33,559 nt of DNA from Bacteroidetes bacterium HGW-Bacteroidetes-21 (GTDB lineage Bacteria > Bacteroidota > Bacteroidia > Bacteroidales > GWA2-32-17): contig PHDH01000012.1 of the NCBI GenBank assembly GCA_002840935.1, positions 1-33,559 of the forward strand, given 5' to 3'. Under the pieces are notes generated by a model. The model was not told the origin of the DNA. It ran no database searches and saw nothing but the letters and a program-made list of their open reading frames with translations. Numbering within the stretch: the stretch's first letter is position 1; each line of letters starts with the position of its first letter. Made by a program: the position numbers and the translations under genes. Shown here in pieces: positions 17,375-27,000 of this stretch.

Positions 17375-17382
17375 TACTTTTG
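17375..17382 (+). promoter_or_regulatory. Predicted -7 box of the phosphate transporter promoter
   Basis: TACTTTTG is a perfect TAnnTTTG match 21 bp before the ATG at 17404. No good TTTG -33 element is present at the right distance (only ATTCG near 17354-17358), which suits a promoter that needs an activator. A 5-bp inverted repeat, CCGAA-ATA-TTCGG (17347-17359), overlaps the -33 position. Confidence 0.45.
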
Positions 17383-17403
17383 TTTCAGAATAAAACTAAA
17401 ATT

Positions 17404-19659
17404 ATGGAAGCAATATTTTATGTAATACTTGGACTCCTTTTTCTACTTGCCATTTCGGATCTCGTAGTGGGTGTGAGTAATGATGCTGTGAATTTTTTAA
17501 GTTCGGCTGTTGGAAGTAAAGCAACTTCCTTTCGTATTATTTTGGTAATAGCTGGATTGGGAGTTTTAATCGGGGCAATATTTTCGAATGGAATGATGGA
17601 AGTCGCTCGAAAGGGGCTGTTTCATCCCGAAATGTTCATGTTTTCGGAGATTATGCTCATCTTTTTAGCTGTCATGATGACAGACATATTATTACTTGAT
17701 TTCTTTAATACCATAGGAATTCCTACGTCTACCACGGTATCGTTGGTATTCGAAATTTTGGGTGCTGCCGTGAGTATGGCGTTGATAAAAATTACCATTT
17801 CGGGAGATGCTTATACTACTCTTGGGAATTATATTAATTCTGATAAAGCCTTGGCGATTATTACAGGGATTTTAGTCTCGGTCGTTATTGCTTTTTCTAT
17901 TGGAGCATTGATTCAGTACTTGTCGAGAATATTATTTACTTTTTCTTACGAGAAAAAAATGAAGTATTTTGCCGGTATTTTTGGCGGTCTGGCCATTACC
18001 GGAATAGTCTATTTTATTCTTATTAAGGGATTAAAAGACAGTTCTGTTGTTTCGAAAGATACATATAAATTTATCGAAGATTATACATTATACATTCTGC
18101 TGGTTGGTTTCTTGTTTTTTGGTGGCATACTTCAATTAATGTATACTTTTTTCAAAACCAATGTGCTTAAAATTATCGTACTAGTAGGGACATTTGCCTT
18201 GGCAATGGCTTTTGCTGGTAACGATTTGGTTAATTTTATCGGGGTTCCCATTGCCGGATTTAAATCCTTTCAAATCTTTCAGGCTCAGCAAGGAGTAGCC
18301 AATCCCGATACCTTTGCCATGGGTGAGTTAAATGCTCCTGTGCAGACAGATTTATACATGTTGCTGATTGCCGGACTTGTGATGATGGCAACCTTATGGC
18401 TTTCGAAAAAAGCAAGAACTGTTCTCGAAACATCTGTACAATTAAGTAAGCAGGATTCAAAAGGCAAAGAACAATTTGGGTCGAGTTTTCTGGCGAGAAT
18501 TATTGTGCAAGGGGCAACCGATTTTGGGAAAAAAGTAGGAAGAATAGTTCCCAAATCCTTTTCTGCCAGTATTAATAAGCGTTTTGAACAGGAGAAAGTA
18601 AAAAAAGAAGATAAAAAAAATATCGAAGACAAACCGGCATTTGATATGGTTCGTGCTGCTGTAAATACTCTGGTAGCCAGTTTTTTGATTGCTATTGGAA
18701 CTTCTTTAAAACTTCCTCTTTCTACAACCTATGTTACTTTTATGGTGGCTATGGGATCTTCAATGGCCGATAGAGCCTGGGGAAGAGATACAGCGGTATA
18801 TCGAATCACCGGAGTTCTTACTGTTGTTGCCAGTTGGTTCTTTACTGCATTCATCGCTTTTATGGCGGCTGCCATTGTATTATTTATCCTGAAAATGGGT
18901 GGGGTATATGGTCTTGGCTTTATGATCTTATTAAGCTTATTCCTTCTAATAAGAGCACATAAAATACATAAACTGAAATCAAAAAATAAAGCTAACGAAG
19001 CGGGCTCTGCATCCCGTTTTATGTCACTTACACCCGAAAAAATGTTCGACTCTATTACTGAAACAGCAATTGTTACGTTGAAAGACACAAATCGCATCTT
19101 CCAACAGAGTTTCGAAGCATTATTTGATGAAGACAGAAAAAATCTGAAGAAACTGAATAAGGAAGTTTCGGCACTTAATAAGATAACTAAAGCAGAAAAG
19201 GAAAAAGCGTATCAGATGGCCGAAAGTTTTCCTGAACATTTAATAAATATTGGAAACATGAATATTCAGCTTCAGCAAAATGTGCGGGAAATAACTTATT
19301 GTCTGAACTATATCACCCCTCCCGCATTTTTACACGTCAATAATGTTCACAATCCACTTTCTTCAAGTCAGCAGGAAGACCTCCGATTAATCATTAGTCA
19401 AATGAGTCGCTTGTATGAAATTTTGTTCGAGGGACTTAAGGTTAAATCGATAGATCATTCTTTATTTGAAACAGAATTAGGGATGATACAGGAAAGTCTC
19501 GAGAAATATCGACTGGAACAGATTAAAAGGGCACAAGAAGATTTGTATAATAGTCGCACCAGTTTGTTGTATTTAAGTTTCTTGCACGAGTGTGGCAATA
19601 TGGCAAATCACATGCATAATCTTGTAATTACCTGTAAACGAACCCATGATGTTTGCTAA
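17404..19659 (+). CDS. PiT-family inorganic phosphate transporter with C-terminal helical domain
   Basis: This 751-residue protein has a split PHO4 fold. The N-half contains VGVSNDAVNFLSSAVGSKA and IPTSTTVSLVFEILGAA. The C-half contains AMAFAGNDLVNFIGVPIAG and KLPLSTTYVTFMVAMGSSMADRAWGRD. The paired GxxNDxxN/F and P.STT motifs are diagnostic of PiT permeases, here probably driven by Na+ or H+. A charged loop of about 90 residues separates the halves. After the last helices (about 538) a soluble helical tail of about 210 residues, with RFMSLTPEKMFDSITETAI and long amphipathic helices, resembles PhoU/DUF47 proteins. The ATG at 17404 was preferred to the in-frame ATG at 17368, which lies upstream of the predicted -7 box. 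It is divergent from the PhoR-like kinase gene. Confidence 0.9.
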   Translation: MEAIFYVILGLLFLLAISDLVVGVSNDAVNFLSSAVGSKATSFRIILVIAGLGVLIGAIFSNGMMEVARKGLFHPEMFMFSEIMLIFLAVMMTDILLLDFFNTIGIPTSTTVSLVFEILGAAVSMALIKITISGDAYTTLGNYINSDKALAIITGILVSVVIAFSIGALIQYLSRILFTFSYEKKMKYFAGIFGGLAITGIVYFILIKGLKDSSVVSKDTYKFIEDYTLYILLVGFLFFGGILQLMYTFFKTNVLKIIVLVGTFALAMAFAGNDLVNFIGVPIAGFKSFQIFQAQQGVANPDTFAMGELNAPVQTDLYMLLIAGLVMMATLWLSKKARTVLETSVQLSKQDSKGKEQFGSSFLARIIVQGATDFGKKVGRIVPKSFSASINKRFEQEKVKKEDKKNIEDKPAFDMVRAAVNTLVASFLIAIGTSLKLPLSTTYVTFMVAMGSSMADRAWGRDTAVYRITGVLTVVASWFFTAFIAFMAAAIVLFILKMGGVYGLGFMILLSLFLLIRAHKIHKLKSKNKANEAGSASRFMSLTPEKMFDSITETAIVTLKDTNRIFQQSFEALFDEDRKNLKKLNKEVSALNKITKAEKEKAYQMAESFPEHLINIGNMNIQLQQNVREITYCLNYITPPAFLHVNNVHNPLSSSQQEDLRLIISQMSRLYEILFEGLKVKSIDHSLFETELGMIQESLEKYRLEQIKRAQEDLYNSRTSLLYLSFLHECGNMANHMHNLVITCKRTHDVC

Positions 19660-19683
19660 ATAGGTGTTTTAGAATTAATAAAG

Positions 19684-19718
19684 TCTGCGACAAATATTTG
19701 ATGTCGCAGATTTTTTTT
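19684..19718 (+). terminator. Rho-independent terminator of the phosphate transporter gene
   Basis: A perfect 9-bp stem, TCTGCGACA (19684-19692) with TGTCGCAGA (19702-19710), has a 9-nt loop and is followed by eight Ts (19711-19718). Confidence 0.93.
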
Positions 19719-19747
19719 GCACGTTCGTTCAATTTGGCGAAACTTTT

Positions 19748-19779
19748 ATTGTCTCTGGTTTTCATTTGGGTTATCTTTA
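19748..19779 (+). promoter_or_regulatory. Possible promoter of the DUF3788 gene
   Basis: ATTG (19748-19751) and TATCTTTA (19772-19779), a 7-of-8 type match to TAnnTTTG, are 20 bp apart. The start codon lies 25 bp downstream. This is a plausible but weaker match than the other promoters in the window. Confidence 0.35.
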
Positions 19780-19804
19780 TCGCTTAATTTAATCTATTAA
19801 TAAT

Positions 19805-20224
19805 ATGGATATTAGTGTTTTTATGGATAAAGAAGCCCGGCCTGATGGAGAAATGCTTTCCAAAAAACTTGCCGAAACTTATGCTGATTGGCAGACAATC
19901 AGGGACTATGTTTTTCAGGAATACCCCAAAGCTTTTGAAGAATGGAATTATTCCGGACCAAAATATGGCTGGAGTTTTAGAATAAAGGACAAGAAAAGAG
20001 CTATTGTGTATTTGTTGCCACGTAAGGGTTTTTTCAAAGTGGCCATGATATTTGGAGTAAAAGCTTCGGAGGCTGTTTTTGCCAGTGTTGTTTCGGACGG
20101 GATTAAAAAGGAACTTCAAGCGGCAAAAGTATATGCCGAAGGCCGGGGTATCAGAATAGATGTTACCCACAAAGCTAATTTACAGGACATAAAAACTTTG
20201 ATCGATATTAAACTCGCACATTAA
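19805..20224 (+). CDS. DUF3788 family protein
   Basis: This 139-residue soluble protein resembles the DUF3788 family. Seen in the sequence are a [19 protein letters not shown] segment, an aromatic [17 protein letters not shown] strand pair, and a Lys-rich C-terminal region ending in [21 protein letters not shown]. Proteins of this group are widespread in Bacteroidota and Firmicutes and are of unknown function. They look like small alpha/beta ligand-binding folds, as in the DUF1801/YdhG group. It is a single gene between the transporter terminator and ruvB. Confidence 0.75.
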   Translation: MDISVFMDKEARPDGEMLSKKLAETYADWQTIRDYVFQEYPKAFEEWNYSGPKYGWSFRIKDKKRAIVYLLPRKGFFKVAMIFGVKASEAVFASVVSDGIKKELQAAKVYAEGRGIRIDVTHKANLQDIKTLIDIKLAH

Positions 20225-20315
20225 AGTAATTAATGCAACTGACGGATTAACTTATCGAGGTCTGAAATTCAGGTATAGGAATATTAAGCGAAAAAAATTA
20301 ATTTTGTCAGCGAAA

Positions 20316-21341
20316 ATGGAAGACGACGATATAGATATTCACCAGTCCGTTGCAGGGGATGAGGAAAAAGAGTTTGAGACCCGTCTCAGGCCCTTGTCCT
20401 TCATTGATTTTTCGGGTCAGGATAAAATCATAGACAACTTAAAAGTCTTTGTTCAGGCGGCTAAAATGCGGGGAGATGCCCTCGATCATGTTTTGTTGCA
20501 CGGACCTCCGGGCTTGGGTAAAACAACATTGGCCAATATTATTTCCAACGAATTGGGTGTAAATATGCGCATTACATCAGGCCCCGTACTCGAAAAACCG
20601 GGCGATCTGGCAGGTTTATTGACGAATATGGAACCCGGAGATGTTTTGTTCATTGATGAAATTCACCGGTTGAGTCCTGTTATTGAAGAATATCTCTATT
20701 CGGCCATGGAGGATTTCAGGATAGACATTATATTGGATAAGGGTCCCAGCGCCCGTAGTATTCAGATCAGTCTCAATCCTTTTACCTTAATCGGGGCAAC
20801 TACTCGTTCGGGTCTGCTAACCAGTCCTTTGCGAGCGCGATTTGGTATTACGTTGCATCTTGAATATTATTCCATGCAGGTTTTGCAAAAGATCGTTACC
20901 CGTTCGGCAGGAATATTACAAGTTCCTATAGATAGTGTTGCTGCTGCCGAAATTGCTTTCAGAAGCAGGGGAACTCCCCGTATTGCCAATGCGCTTTTAC
21001 GCAGAGTGCGGGATTTCGCTCAGGTGAAAGGAAACGGAAAAATTGAAATTGATATTACAAAATACGCGCTTGATGCGTTGAATATTGACAAGTTTGGTTT
21101 GGACGAAATGGATAACCGGATTTTGTTGTGTATTATCGAGAAATTCAAAGGGGGTCCGGTAGGATTAAATACTATTGCAACGGCTGTGGGCGAAGAAGCA
21201 GGAACCATTGAAGAGGTTTATGAGCCTTTTCTGATTCAGGAAGGCTTTTTAAAACGTACTCCAAGAGGACGCGAAGCAACGGAAAAATCATATCGTCATC
21301 TCGGAAAAATACAACCCGGGAATCTGACGCTGGAATTTTAA
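20316..21341 (+). CDS. ruvB: Holliday junction branch-migration helicase RuvB
   Basis: This 341-residue AAA+ ATPase has Walker [12 protein letters not shown] (from about residue 63), Walker [12 protein letters not shown], sensor [11 protein letters not shown], and the arginine-finger segment [11 protein letters not shown]-terminal winged helix follows ([28 protein letters not shown], then RTPRGR). RuvB hexamers drive branch migration of Holliday junctions with RuvA, which is not in this window. The start was set at the ATG (20316), four codons after an in-frame TTG (20304); MEDDD matches the acidic start common in the family. Length is normal. Confidence 0.97.
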   Translation: MEDDDIDIHQSVAGDEEKEFETRLRPLSFIDFSGQDKIIDNLKVFVQAAKMRGDALDHVLLHGPPGLGKTTLANIISNELGVNMRITSGPVLEKPGDLAGLLTNMEPGDVLFIDEIHRLSPVIEEYLYSAMEDFRIDIILDKGPSARSIQISLNPFTLIGATTRSGLLTSPLRARFGITLHLEYYSMQVLQKIVTRSAGILQVPIDSVAAAEIAFRSRGTPRIANALLRRVRDFAQVKGNGKIEIDITKYALDALNIDKFGLDEMDNRILLCIIEKFKGGPVGLNTIATAVGEEAGTIEEVYEPFLIQEGFLKRTPRGREATEKSYRHLGKIQPGNLTLEF

Positions 21342-21422
21342 ATGAAATTAATTTTGTTTTTTTCTGCCCTGTTATTTAGGCTGTTCGCAATGTCAGAAGC
21401 AATAATTAACCCTAAATTGTAA
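21342..21422 (+). pseudogene. Tiny ORF, possible broken lipoprotein start
   Basis: An ATG directly abuts the ruvB stop codon and opens a 26-codon ORF beginning MKLILFFSALLF. Past a run of seven Ts (21357-21363), the frame reached by removing one base reads a textbook lipobox, YLGC, followed by SQCQKQ and a stop. So it is either a decayed lipoprotein gene, a micro-lipoprotein whose frame depends on the T run, or chance. Evidence is thin. Confidence 0.22.
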
Positions 21423-21441
21423 TAATATATCAAAAGTTTTT

Positions 21442-21470
21442 TTTGGGGTAAATAAAAATTTGTAATTTCA
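21442..21470 (+). promoter_or_regulatory. Likely promoter of tRNA-Ser and possibly the exbB operon
   Basis: TTTG (21442-21445) and TAATTTCA (21463-21470), close to TAnnTTTG, are 17 bp apart, the same spacing as in front of nqrA. The tRNA begins 19 bp further on. No other promoter is evident between the tRNA and exbB. Confidence 0.5.
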
Positions 21471-21489
21471 CACGATTATTTTTTATCAT

Positions 21490-21577
21490 GGAGAGATGTC
21501 CGAGTGGTCGAAGGAGCACGCCTGGAAAGTGTGTATACCTCAAAAGGGTATCGTGGGTTCGAATCCCACTCTCTCCG
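21490..21577 (+). tRNA. tRNA-Ser (anticodon GGA)
   Basis: This 88-nt class II tRNA has an acceptor stem GGAGAGA (21490-21496) pairing with TCTCTCC (21570-21576). The anticodon loop CTGGAAA has anticodon GGA at 21524-21526, closed by CACGC/GTGTG. It has a long variable arm and a T arm GTGGG-TTCGAAT-CCCAC. The discriminator is G (21577) and no CCA is encoded. It reads UCC and UCU serine codons. Confidence 0.97.
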
Positions 21578-21630
21578 CAGAATTTTTTAAAAACGAAAAA
21601 GGAGTAATTAATTTAAAACCAATAATCAAA

Positions 21631-22467
21631 ATGAAAAAGTTACTGACATTAGTTGCATTAATGGGTATGCTCAGCTTCGGAGCGACCAATTGTTTTGTAA
21701 ACAGTGCTAACGCACAGGGAGAACCCACAGTTGAACAAGCTGCTAACAATGATTCAATTGTTACTGACACCACCGCTGCAGTTACAGAAGTCGCTGCTGT
21801 AGAAGAAGAAGCTCCTGCCGAAGCTCCTGAAGAATCAGGATTTCACCAGGCGTTAAAAACTAAGTTTATTGAAGGGGGCGCCGGATTTATGGCTCTCGTA
21901 TTATTGGCTCTTATTTTAGGTCTTGCTATCGCCATTGAGCGTATCATTTACCTCAACCTTTCTACGACCAATACTTCAAAACTGCTTAAAAAAGTAGAAG
22001 ATGCCATTAACGAAGGTGGTGTCGAAAAAGCAAAAGAAGTATGCCGCAACACACGTGGTCCTGTTGCCAGTATTTTCTATCAGGGTCTGGATCGTTATGA
22101 TCAGGGTCTGGATGTTGTTGAAAAATCTGTCGTTTCATACGGTAGTGTTCAAATGGGTCTTCTCGAAAAAGGTCTTTCATGGATTACCCTTTTCATCGCT
22201 CTTGCTCCAATGTTAGGATTCCTTGGTACGGTAATCGGTATGATTCAGGCTTTCGACTCTATTCAGGCTGCTGGTGACGTTTCTCCTACCTTAGTTGCTG
22301 GTGGTATTAAAGTTGCTCTTATCACTACAGTAGCTGGTCTTATCGTAGCTATGATACTTCAACTTTTCTACAATTACTTAGTGTCAAAAGTTGACTCTAT
22401 TACAGGTCAGATGGAAGATGCATCAATCTCCCTCCTCGATATTCTTGTTAAATACAACAGAAAATAA
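21631..22467 (+). CDS. exbB: ExbB/TolQ/MotA-family proton channel subunit
   Basis: This 278-residue protein has an N-terminal signal-like helix (residues about 1-28, ending ANAQG) and an acidic Ala/Glu/Pro-rich spacer (about 29-70). Three membrane helices of the MotA/TolQ/ExbB fold follow; the last two contain APMLGFLGTVIGMIQAF and a GGIKVALITTVAGLIVAM segment, the family signature. With the ExbD proteins downstream it would form the inner-membrane motor that energises TonB-dependent transport. The start was set at ATG 21631 because the longer open frame runs into the tRNA. A signal sequence plus spacer is common in Bacteroidota ExbB. Confidence 0.92.
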   Translation: MKKLLTLVALMGMLSFGATNCFVNSANAQGEPTVEQAANNDSIVTDTTAAVTEVAAVEEEAPAEAPEESGFHQALKTKFIEGGAGFMALVLLALILGLAIAIERIIYLNLSTTNTSKLLKKVEDAINEGGVEKAKEVCRNTRGPVASIFYQGLDRYDQGLDVVEKSVVSYGSVQMGLLEKGLSWITLFIALAPMLGFLGTVIGMIQAFDSIQAAGDVSPTLVAGGIKVALITTVAGLIVAMILQLFYNYLVSKVDSITGQMEDASISLLDILVKYNRK

Positions 22468-22472
22468 TTCAT

Positions 22473-22889
22473 ATGAAAAATCTTCTTAATTACATACAAT
22501 ACCTCGTATACGTACTCCTGGGCGTTTCTGCCCTCATGGGGTTGCTGTTCTACGCAGGCGTAATAGGAGAAAGTTTATTGCTGGGCTGGGCTTATGTTCT
22601 GCTCATTGTAGCCGCAGCATCTTCTCTGTTATTCCCTATTGCTCAGTTCGTAATGAATCCAAAAGGAGCCAAAGGGGCCATTTTTGGAATTCTTGGACTG
22701 GTTGCAGTAGCTGTTGTTACTTATCTTATGAGTTCAGGTGAGCCTTTGGATATTCTTGGATACACCGGTACCGACAATAATCCTTCTACCCTGAAACTTT
22801 CAGATATGGGTCTTTTTACAACATACTTCCTGATGTTTGGCGCACTTATTGCCATTCTGGTTACTGAAGTTTATAATGCATTTAAATAA
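22473..22889 (+). CDS. Small membrane protein of the exbB-exbD operon
   Basis: This 138-residue protein has about four hydrophobic helices (residues about 8-28, 35-60, 68-90 and 112-135) and short polar loops. I cannot assign a named family. It lies 5 bp after exbB and 8 bp before the first exbD. A small membrane protein in this position recurs in Bacteroidota exbB-exbD-exbD clusters, so it is probably an accessory part of the motor or of its assembly. Confidence 0.8.
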   Translation: MKNLLNYIQYLVYVLLGVSALMGLLFYAGVIGESLLLGWAYVLLIVAAASSLLFPIAQFVMNPKGAKGAIFGILGLVAVAVVTYLMSSGEPLDILGYTGTDNNPSTLKLSDMGLFTTYFLMFGALIAILVTEVYNAFK

Positions 22890-22897
22890 TATTTACC

Positions 22898-23485
22898 ATG
22901 AGTAGAAGAAGTAAAAGTGTTCCTGAAGTGAATGCCGGCTCAATGGCCGACATCGCTTTCCTTCTTCTGATTTTCTTCCTGGTGGCGACAACAATGGACG
23001 TTGATACCGGGCTGGGGCGTATGCTCCCGCCTTGGATGCCCGATCCAATTGACAATCAAGATGATAAGATTAAAGAAAGAAATATCTTTGTTGTGCTTAT
23101 CAACAGCCAGGACAGACTATTGGTAGAAAATGAGTGGGGTGATGTCCGCACGCTCAAAAAAAGAGCCAAGGAATTCATTGCAAACCCCGGAAATAAAGAA
23201 AACTTGCCCGAAAAAAATATGGAAGAAGTTCCTTATTTCGGACAATACCCTGTCTCCAAGCAGATTATTTCTCTGCAGAATGACCGTAGCACCTCTTATA
23301 ATATGTATACCATAGTTCAAAATGAACTGGTAGCTGCTTATAACGAATTACGTGAAGAATTGGCCATGCAGAAATTCGGTATGCCTTTCGATAAATTACC
23401 TGAAGATCAGAAAAAAGCTGTTCAAACAATTTATCCCCAGCGTATTTCCGAAGCAGAACCTAAAAACATAGGAGGGAATAAATAA
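22898..23485 (+). CDS. exbD: ExbD/TolR-family biopolymer transport protein (first copy)
   Basis: This 195-residue protein has one membrane helix near the N-terminus: VNAGSMADIAFLLLIFFLVATTM. The Asp in MADIAFLLLIFF is the proton-carrying residue of the family. A periplasmic domain of about 155 residues follows. That domain is longer than in E. coli ExbD and has an insert with repeated acidic and basic stretches. Its last base overlaps the start of the second exbD (23485). Bacteroidota commonly encode two unequal ExbD proteins in tandem. Confidence 0.9.
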   Translation: MSRRSKSVPEVNAGSMADIAFLLLIFFLVATTMDVDTGLGRMLPPWMPDPIDNQDDKIKERNIFVVLINSQDRLLVENEWGDVRTLKKRAKEFIANPGNKENLPEKNMEEVPYFGQYPVSKQIISLQNDRSTSYNMYTIVQNELVAAYNELREELAMQKFGMPFDKLPEDQKKAVQTIYPQRISEAEPKNIGGNK

Positions 23486-23949
23486 TGGCAAAATTCACAC
23501 GTAAAGGAAAAGGGGGCTCGCCTGGCATCAGTACCGCGTCACTGCCCGACATTATTTTTATGCTCCTGTTCTTTTTTATGGTTACTACCGTAATGAGAGA
23601 GGTCGAACTTAAAATTTTTGTGAAGACTCCCGATGCTACCGAAATTAAAAAGCTGGAGAAAAAATCTCTCGTCAGCTATATTTATATTGGTAAGCCTCGT
23701 AATAAAATGTTTGGGGATGAACCCCGCATTCAGCTCAACGACCAGTTTGCTAAAGTGTCCGACATTCAGAATTTTATCATTGCCGAAAGAAAAGCGCGCA
23801 ACGAAGCAGAAATTCCCTTTTTAACTACATCTTTAAAAGTAGATCAGGAAACCAAAATGGGAATTGTGACTGACATAAAACTGGAACTGAGAAAAATAAA
23901 TGCATTGAAAATTAATTACTCTACCAGAAAGAGGATCAAAGAACTTTAA
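23485..23949 (+). CDS. exbD: ExbD/TolR-family biopolymer transport protein (second copy)
   Basis: This 154-residue protein has a basic N-terminus (KFTRKGKGG), then GISTASLPDIIFMLLFFFMVTTVM, again with the key Asp at the start of the single helix. A periplasmic domain of usual length ends KLELRKINALKINYS. It overlaps the first exbD by 1 bp. The unequal pair suggests a heteromeric ExbD plug in the ExbB pore; this is inference from context. Confidence 0.92.
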   Translation: MAKFTRKGKGGSPGISTASLPDIIFMLLFFFMVTTVMREVELKIFVKTPDATEIKKLEKKSLVSYIYIGKPRNKMFGDEPRIQLNDQFAKVSDIQNFIIAERKARNEAEIPFLTTSLKVDQETKMGIVTDIKLELRKINALKINYSTRKRIKEL

Positions 23950-23956
23950 TTGAGAA

Positions 23957-23981
23957 AGAGGGCTAAGCCCTCTTTTTTTTT
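23957..23981 (+). terminator. Rho-independent terminator of the exbB operon
   Basis: A perfect stem, AGAGGGC (23957-23963) with GCCCTCT (23967-23973), has loop TAA and is followed by a run of nine Ts. It is placed 8 bp after the second exbD. Confidence 0.93.
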
Positions 23982-24002
23982 CTCTTTTTTAGCGCATAGT
24001 AC

Positions 24003-27000
24003 ATGGAAGCTATCAGGATAAAAAACGCCAGTCAGAATTATTTAAAATCGGTAAGTCTCGAAATACCTCATCATAAATTAATTGTTGTAACAGGAATTTC
24101 AGGTAGCGGCAAGTCGAGTCTTATTTACGATGTGGTAGCAGCCGAAGGCCAGCGTCTTTTTTTCGATCATTTTTTATCGGCTGGTTCGCAAATTCATTTT
24201 AAAAAGCAACGACCCGATGTAGAGGAAATATCCGGTCTTTATCCCGTGGTTGTGGTAAACCAGCAGATGGTGGTAAGAAATAGCCGGAGTACGGTAGGCA
24301 CACTGACCGAAATTTATGATTACCTGCGTTTGTTATTTGCCCGTAGAGGGGAAAGTTCTGTTCATGTAGATCGACCCAACAGAAGCTTGTTTTCTTTTAA
24401 TTCCCCCCATGGCCAGTGTCCGGTTTGTAAGGGTCTGGGCGTTGAAGATCATATAGACCCTGACCTGATCGTAGGAGATCCGTCGAAAACAATTCGTGAA
24501 GGAGCGTTAGTACTTACAACGCCTAATCATTACATCATTTATTCGCAGGTAACCATGGATGAACTGGATAAAGTTTGTCGTGCCGAAGGTTTTGATGTGG
24601 ATACCCCTTGGGAAAAATTGTCGCAGGAAAATAAAAATGTGATTTGGTACGGTTCCGAAAAAGTGCTGGTATTGTATGGCAAACATACGCTCGAATCGAG
24701 ATTAAAATGGAGCGGAATAACCGCAAAACCTCGCGAGGAAGGATATTACAAAGGAATCATTCCGGTGATGGAAGACATTCTGAAGCGCGACCGGAACCCC
24801 AATATTATGCGCTTTGCGCGTTCTTTTACCTGCCCGTCCTGCCATGGGGCGAGATTAAACGACCACGCCAGATCGTTTATCTGGCAAGGAAAAACCATTG
24901 TCGATTTTTCGGAAATGTCGTTGAAAGAAATTGACTCTTTTTTCAGAAACAAAGACTTCACCGATCCTGCAGAGAAAGAAGTAAGTCAGAGTATTTTACG
25001 ACGCACATCTGTTTTGCTGAATCTGGGTACAGGGCATTTACACATTAACAGGGAGTCCTCGGGATTGTCGGGGGGTGAAGCTCAGCGTATACGTCTGGCA
25101 AATCAGGCTGCGGTAAATCTTAGAAATATTCTCTACATACTCGATGAACCCAGTGCAGGACTTCATCCAGCCGAACAGGAAAAACTCATTCGTGTGATGA
25201 AACAGCTGGTGGATGCCGGAAATACCGTTATCGCCGTGGAGCATGATGAAACGACTATGTTTGCTTCCGACTGGATTATAGATATTGGTCCGGGTGCCGG
25301 AAAAGCCGGAGGTGAAATTTTGTATAACGGTCCCTTTGATGCTTTTCTCGAAAAGAAAGAAAATAATTCACCTACCCGGGTTTTTCTGAAAAAGAGACCA
25401 TTGCTTGCACCTGATAGAAAAAGTTATACTCCCGACATTTGTATTTCTGGGGTGACTTTAAATAATTTGAAAGACATTGAGCTTAGTTTTTGTTCTGGGG
25501 CTTTTAATATGATTACCGGTTTGTCGGGTGCTGGTAAATCGAGCGCAGTAAAGTATTTGATTGATAAAGTTCTTCCTGAAAAATCAGGAGGTACAGATAT
25601 TTTTAAAAAAATAATACATATCGATCAATCGCCCATCGGTAGAAGTCCTAAAAGCAATCCGGCGACTTATACGGGCCTGTCGGATTATATACGGGATTTA
25701 TTGGCGGCTGAACCCGAATCCAAAAAGCGAGGATATATCAAAGGCCGTTTTTCCTTTGTAGTGAAAGGGGGTCGCTGTGAAGAGTGCGGAGGAGCCGGGG
25801 TTCAGCAGATTGGAATGCACTTTCTGGGAAATGTGGAAGTGCTGTGTGAGAAATGTAATGGTAAAAGATTTACTAGTGAAACACTGGAGATCAATTATAA
25901 AGGAAAGAATATTTTCGAAATTCTTGACATGTCCGTCGACGAAGCGCATCTGCATTTTGAGGGATTGAAAAAACTACAGGCCTACACAAAAGTGTTGCAG
26001 GATTTAGGATTGGGTTATTTAAAGCTGGGACAGAGCAGTACAACGCTTTCTGGGGGCGAAGCCCAACGTATTAAACTGGCTACAGAACTTGTCAAAGAAA
26101 GTGGTCGCCACAGCCTTTTTATTCTGGATGAACCTACAACGGGTTTACATGCTGCCGATACGGAGGTTTTGCTTCTGGCACTGAGAAATCTCTGCCGGAA
26201 AGGGCATACCATTTTATGTATAGAGCATGATCCCCGACTCATTTTGCAAGCCGATTATGTTGTAGATCTGGGTCCGGGTAGCGGGAATGAAGGAGGAAAG
26301 GTTGTGTATGCGGGTACCGTTGAGGGATTGGTGAAAAACAGCACGTCGCTTACGGCAAAAGGACTCCGGGACGCCATGGAGGATCATGTTTTGCATCGTG
26401 GTGTGAGAAAAGAGACTTTTGAAGGACATCAAAATATTTACTTTTCAGGTGTCAAAACAAATCGATTAAAGAACATAGAACTGGAGATTCAGCCAGGGAC
26501 AATTACGACTGTCAGCGGACCATCGGGTAGCGGAAAATCGTCGTTAATTTTCGATACGGTTTTTGCCGAGTGTCAGCGCCGGTTGATGGATGGCATGTCG
26601 AGTTATGTGAGACAGTTTATTGGCAAGACAGGAAATCCAGATTTTGTAACAGCCACAGGTCTGATGCCGGCTATAGCTTTGCAGAAAAAGTCGGCTGTTG
26701 GAAACCCTCGCTCTACCATAGGAACCTATACAGGAATTTACGATGTATACCGCCTTCTTTACAGTCGCTTTTCAGATAAAGTATGTAACAACAACTATGT
26801 GCTGTCTACTTTTTTCTCTTTTAATCACGAAGATGGGGCATGCCCCGAATGTAAGGGGTTAGGGACAAAAACCGTAGCTGATCCGGCAGTGTTTATTACA
26901 CATCCCGAAAAATCACTGATCAACGGTGCTCTGGAAGGCACAATTACCGGAAAATTTTACGGCGATCCCAATGGACAGTATGTGGCCACTCTTAAGGCGG

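Noticed and set aside
17361-17393. Ten-codon ORF upstream of the phosphate transporter
   Set aside because: It begins upstream of the predicted -7 box (17375-17382), so it would not be on the mRNA.
20299-20306. TAATTTTG as a ruvB promoter -7 box
   Set aside because: The motif matches, but it lies 9 bp before the ATG and has no -33 partner; a leaderless start would be needed.
21496-21630. Long N-terminal extension of exbB
   Set aside because: The frame starts inside tRNA-Ser; the ATG at 21631 opens a proper signal-like helix.
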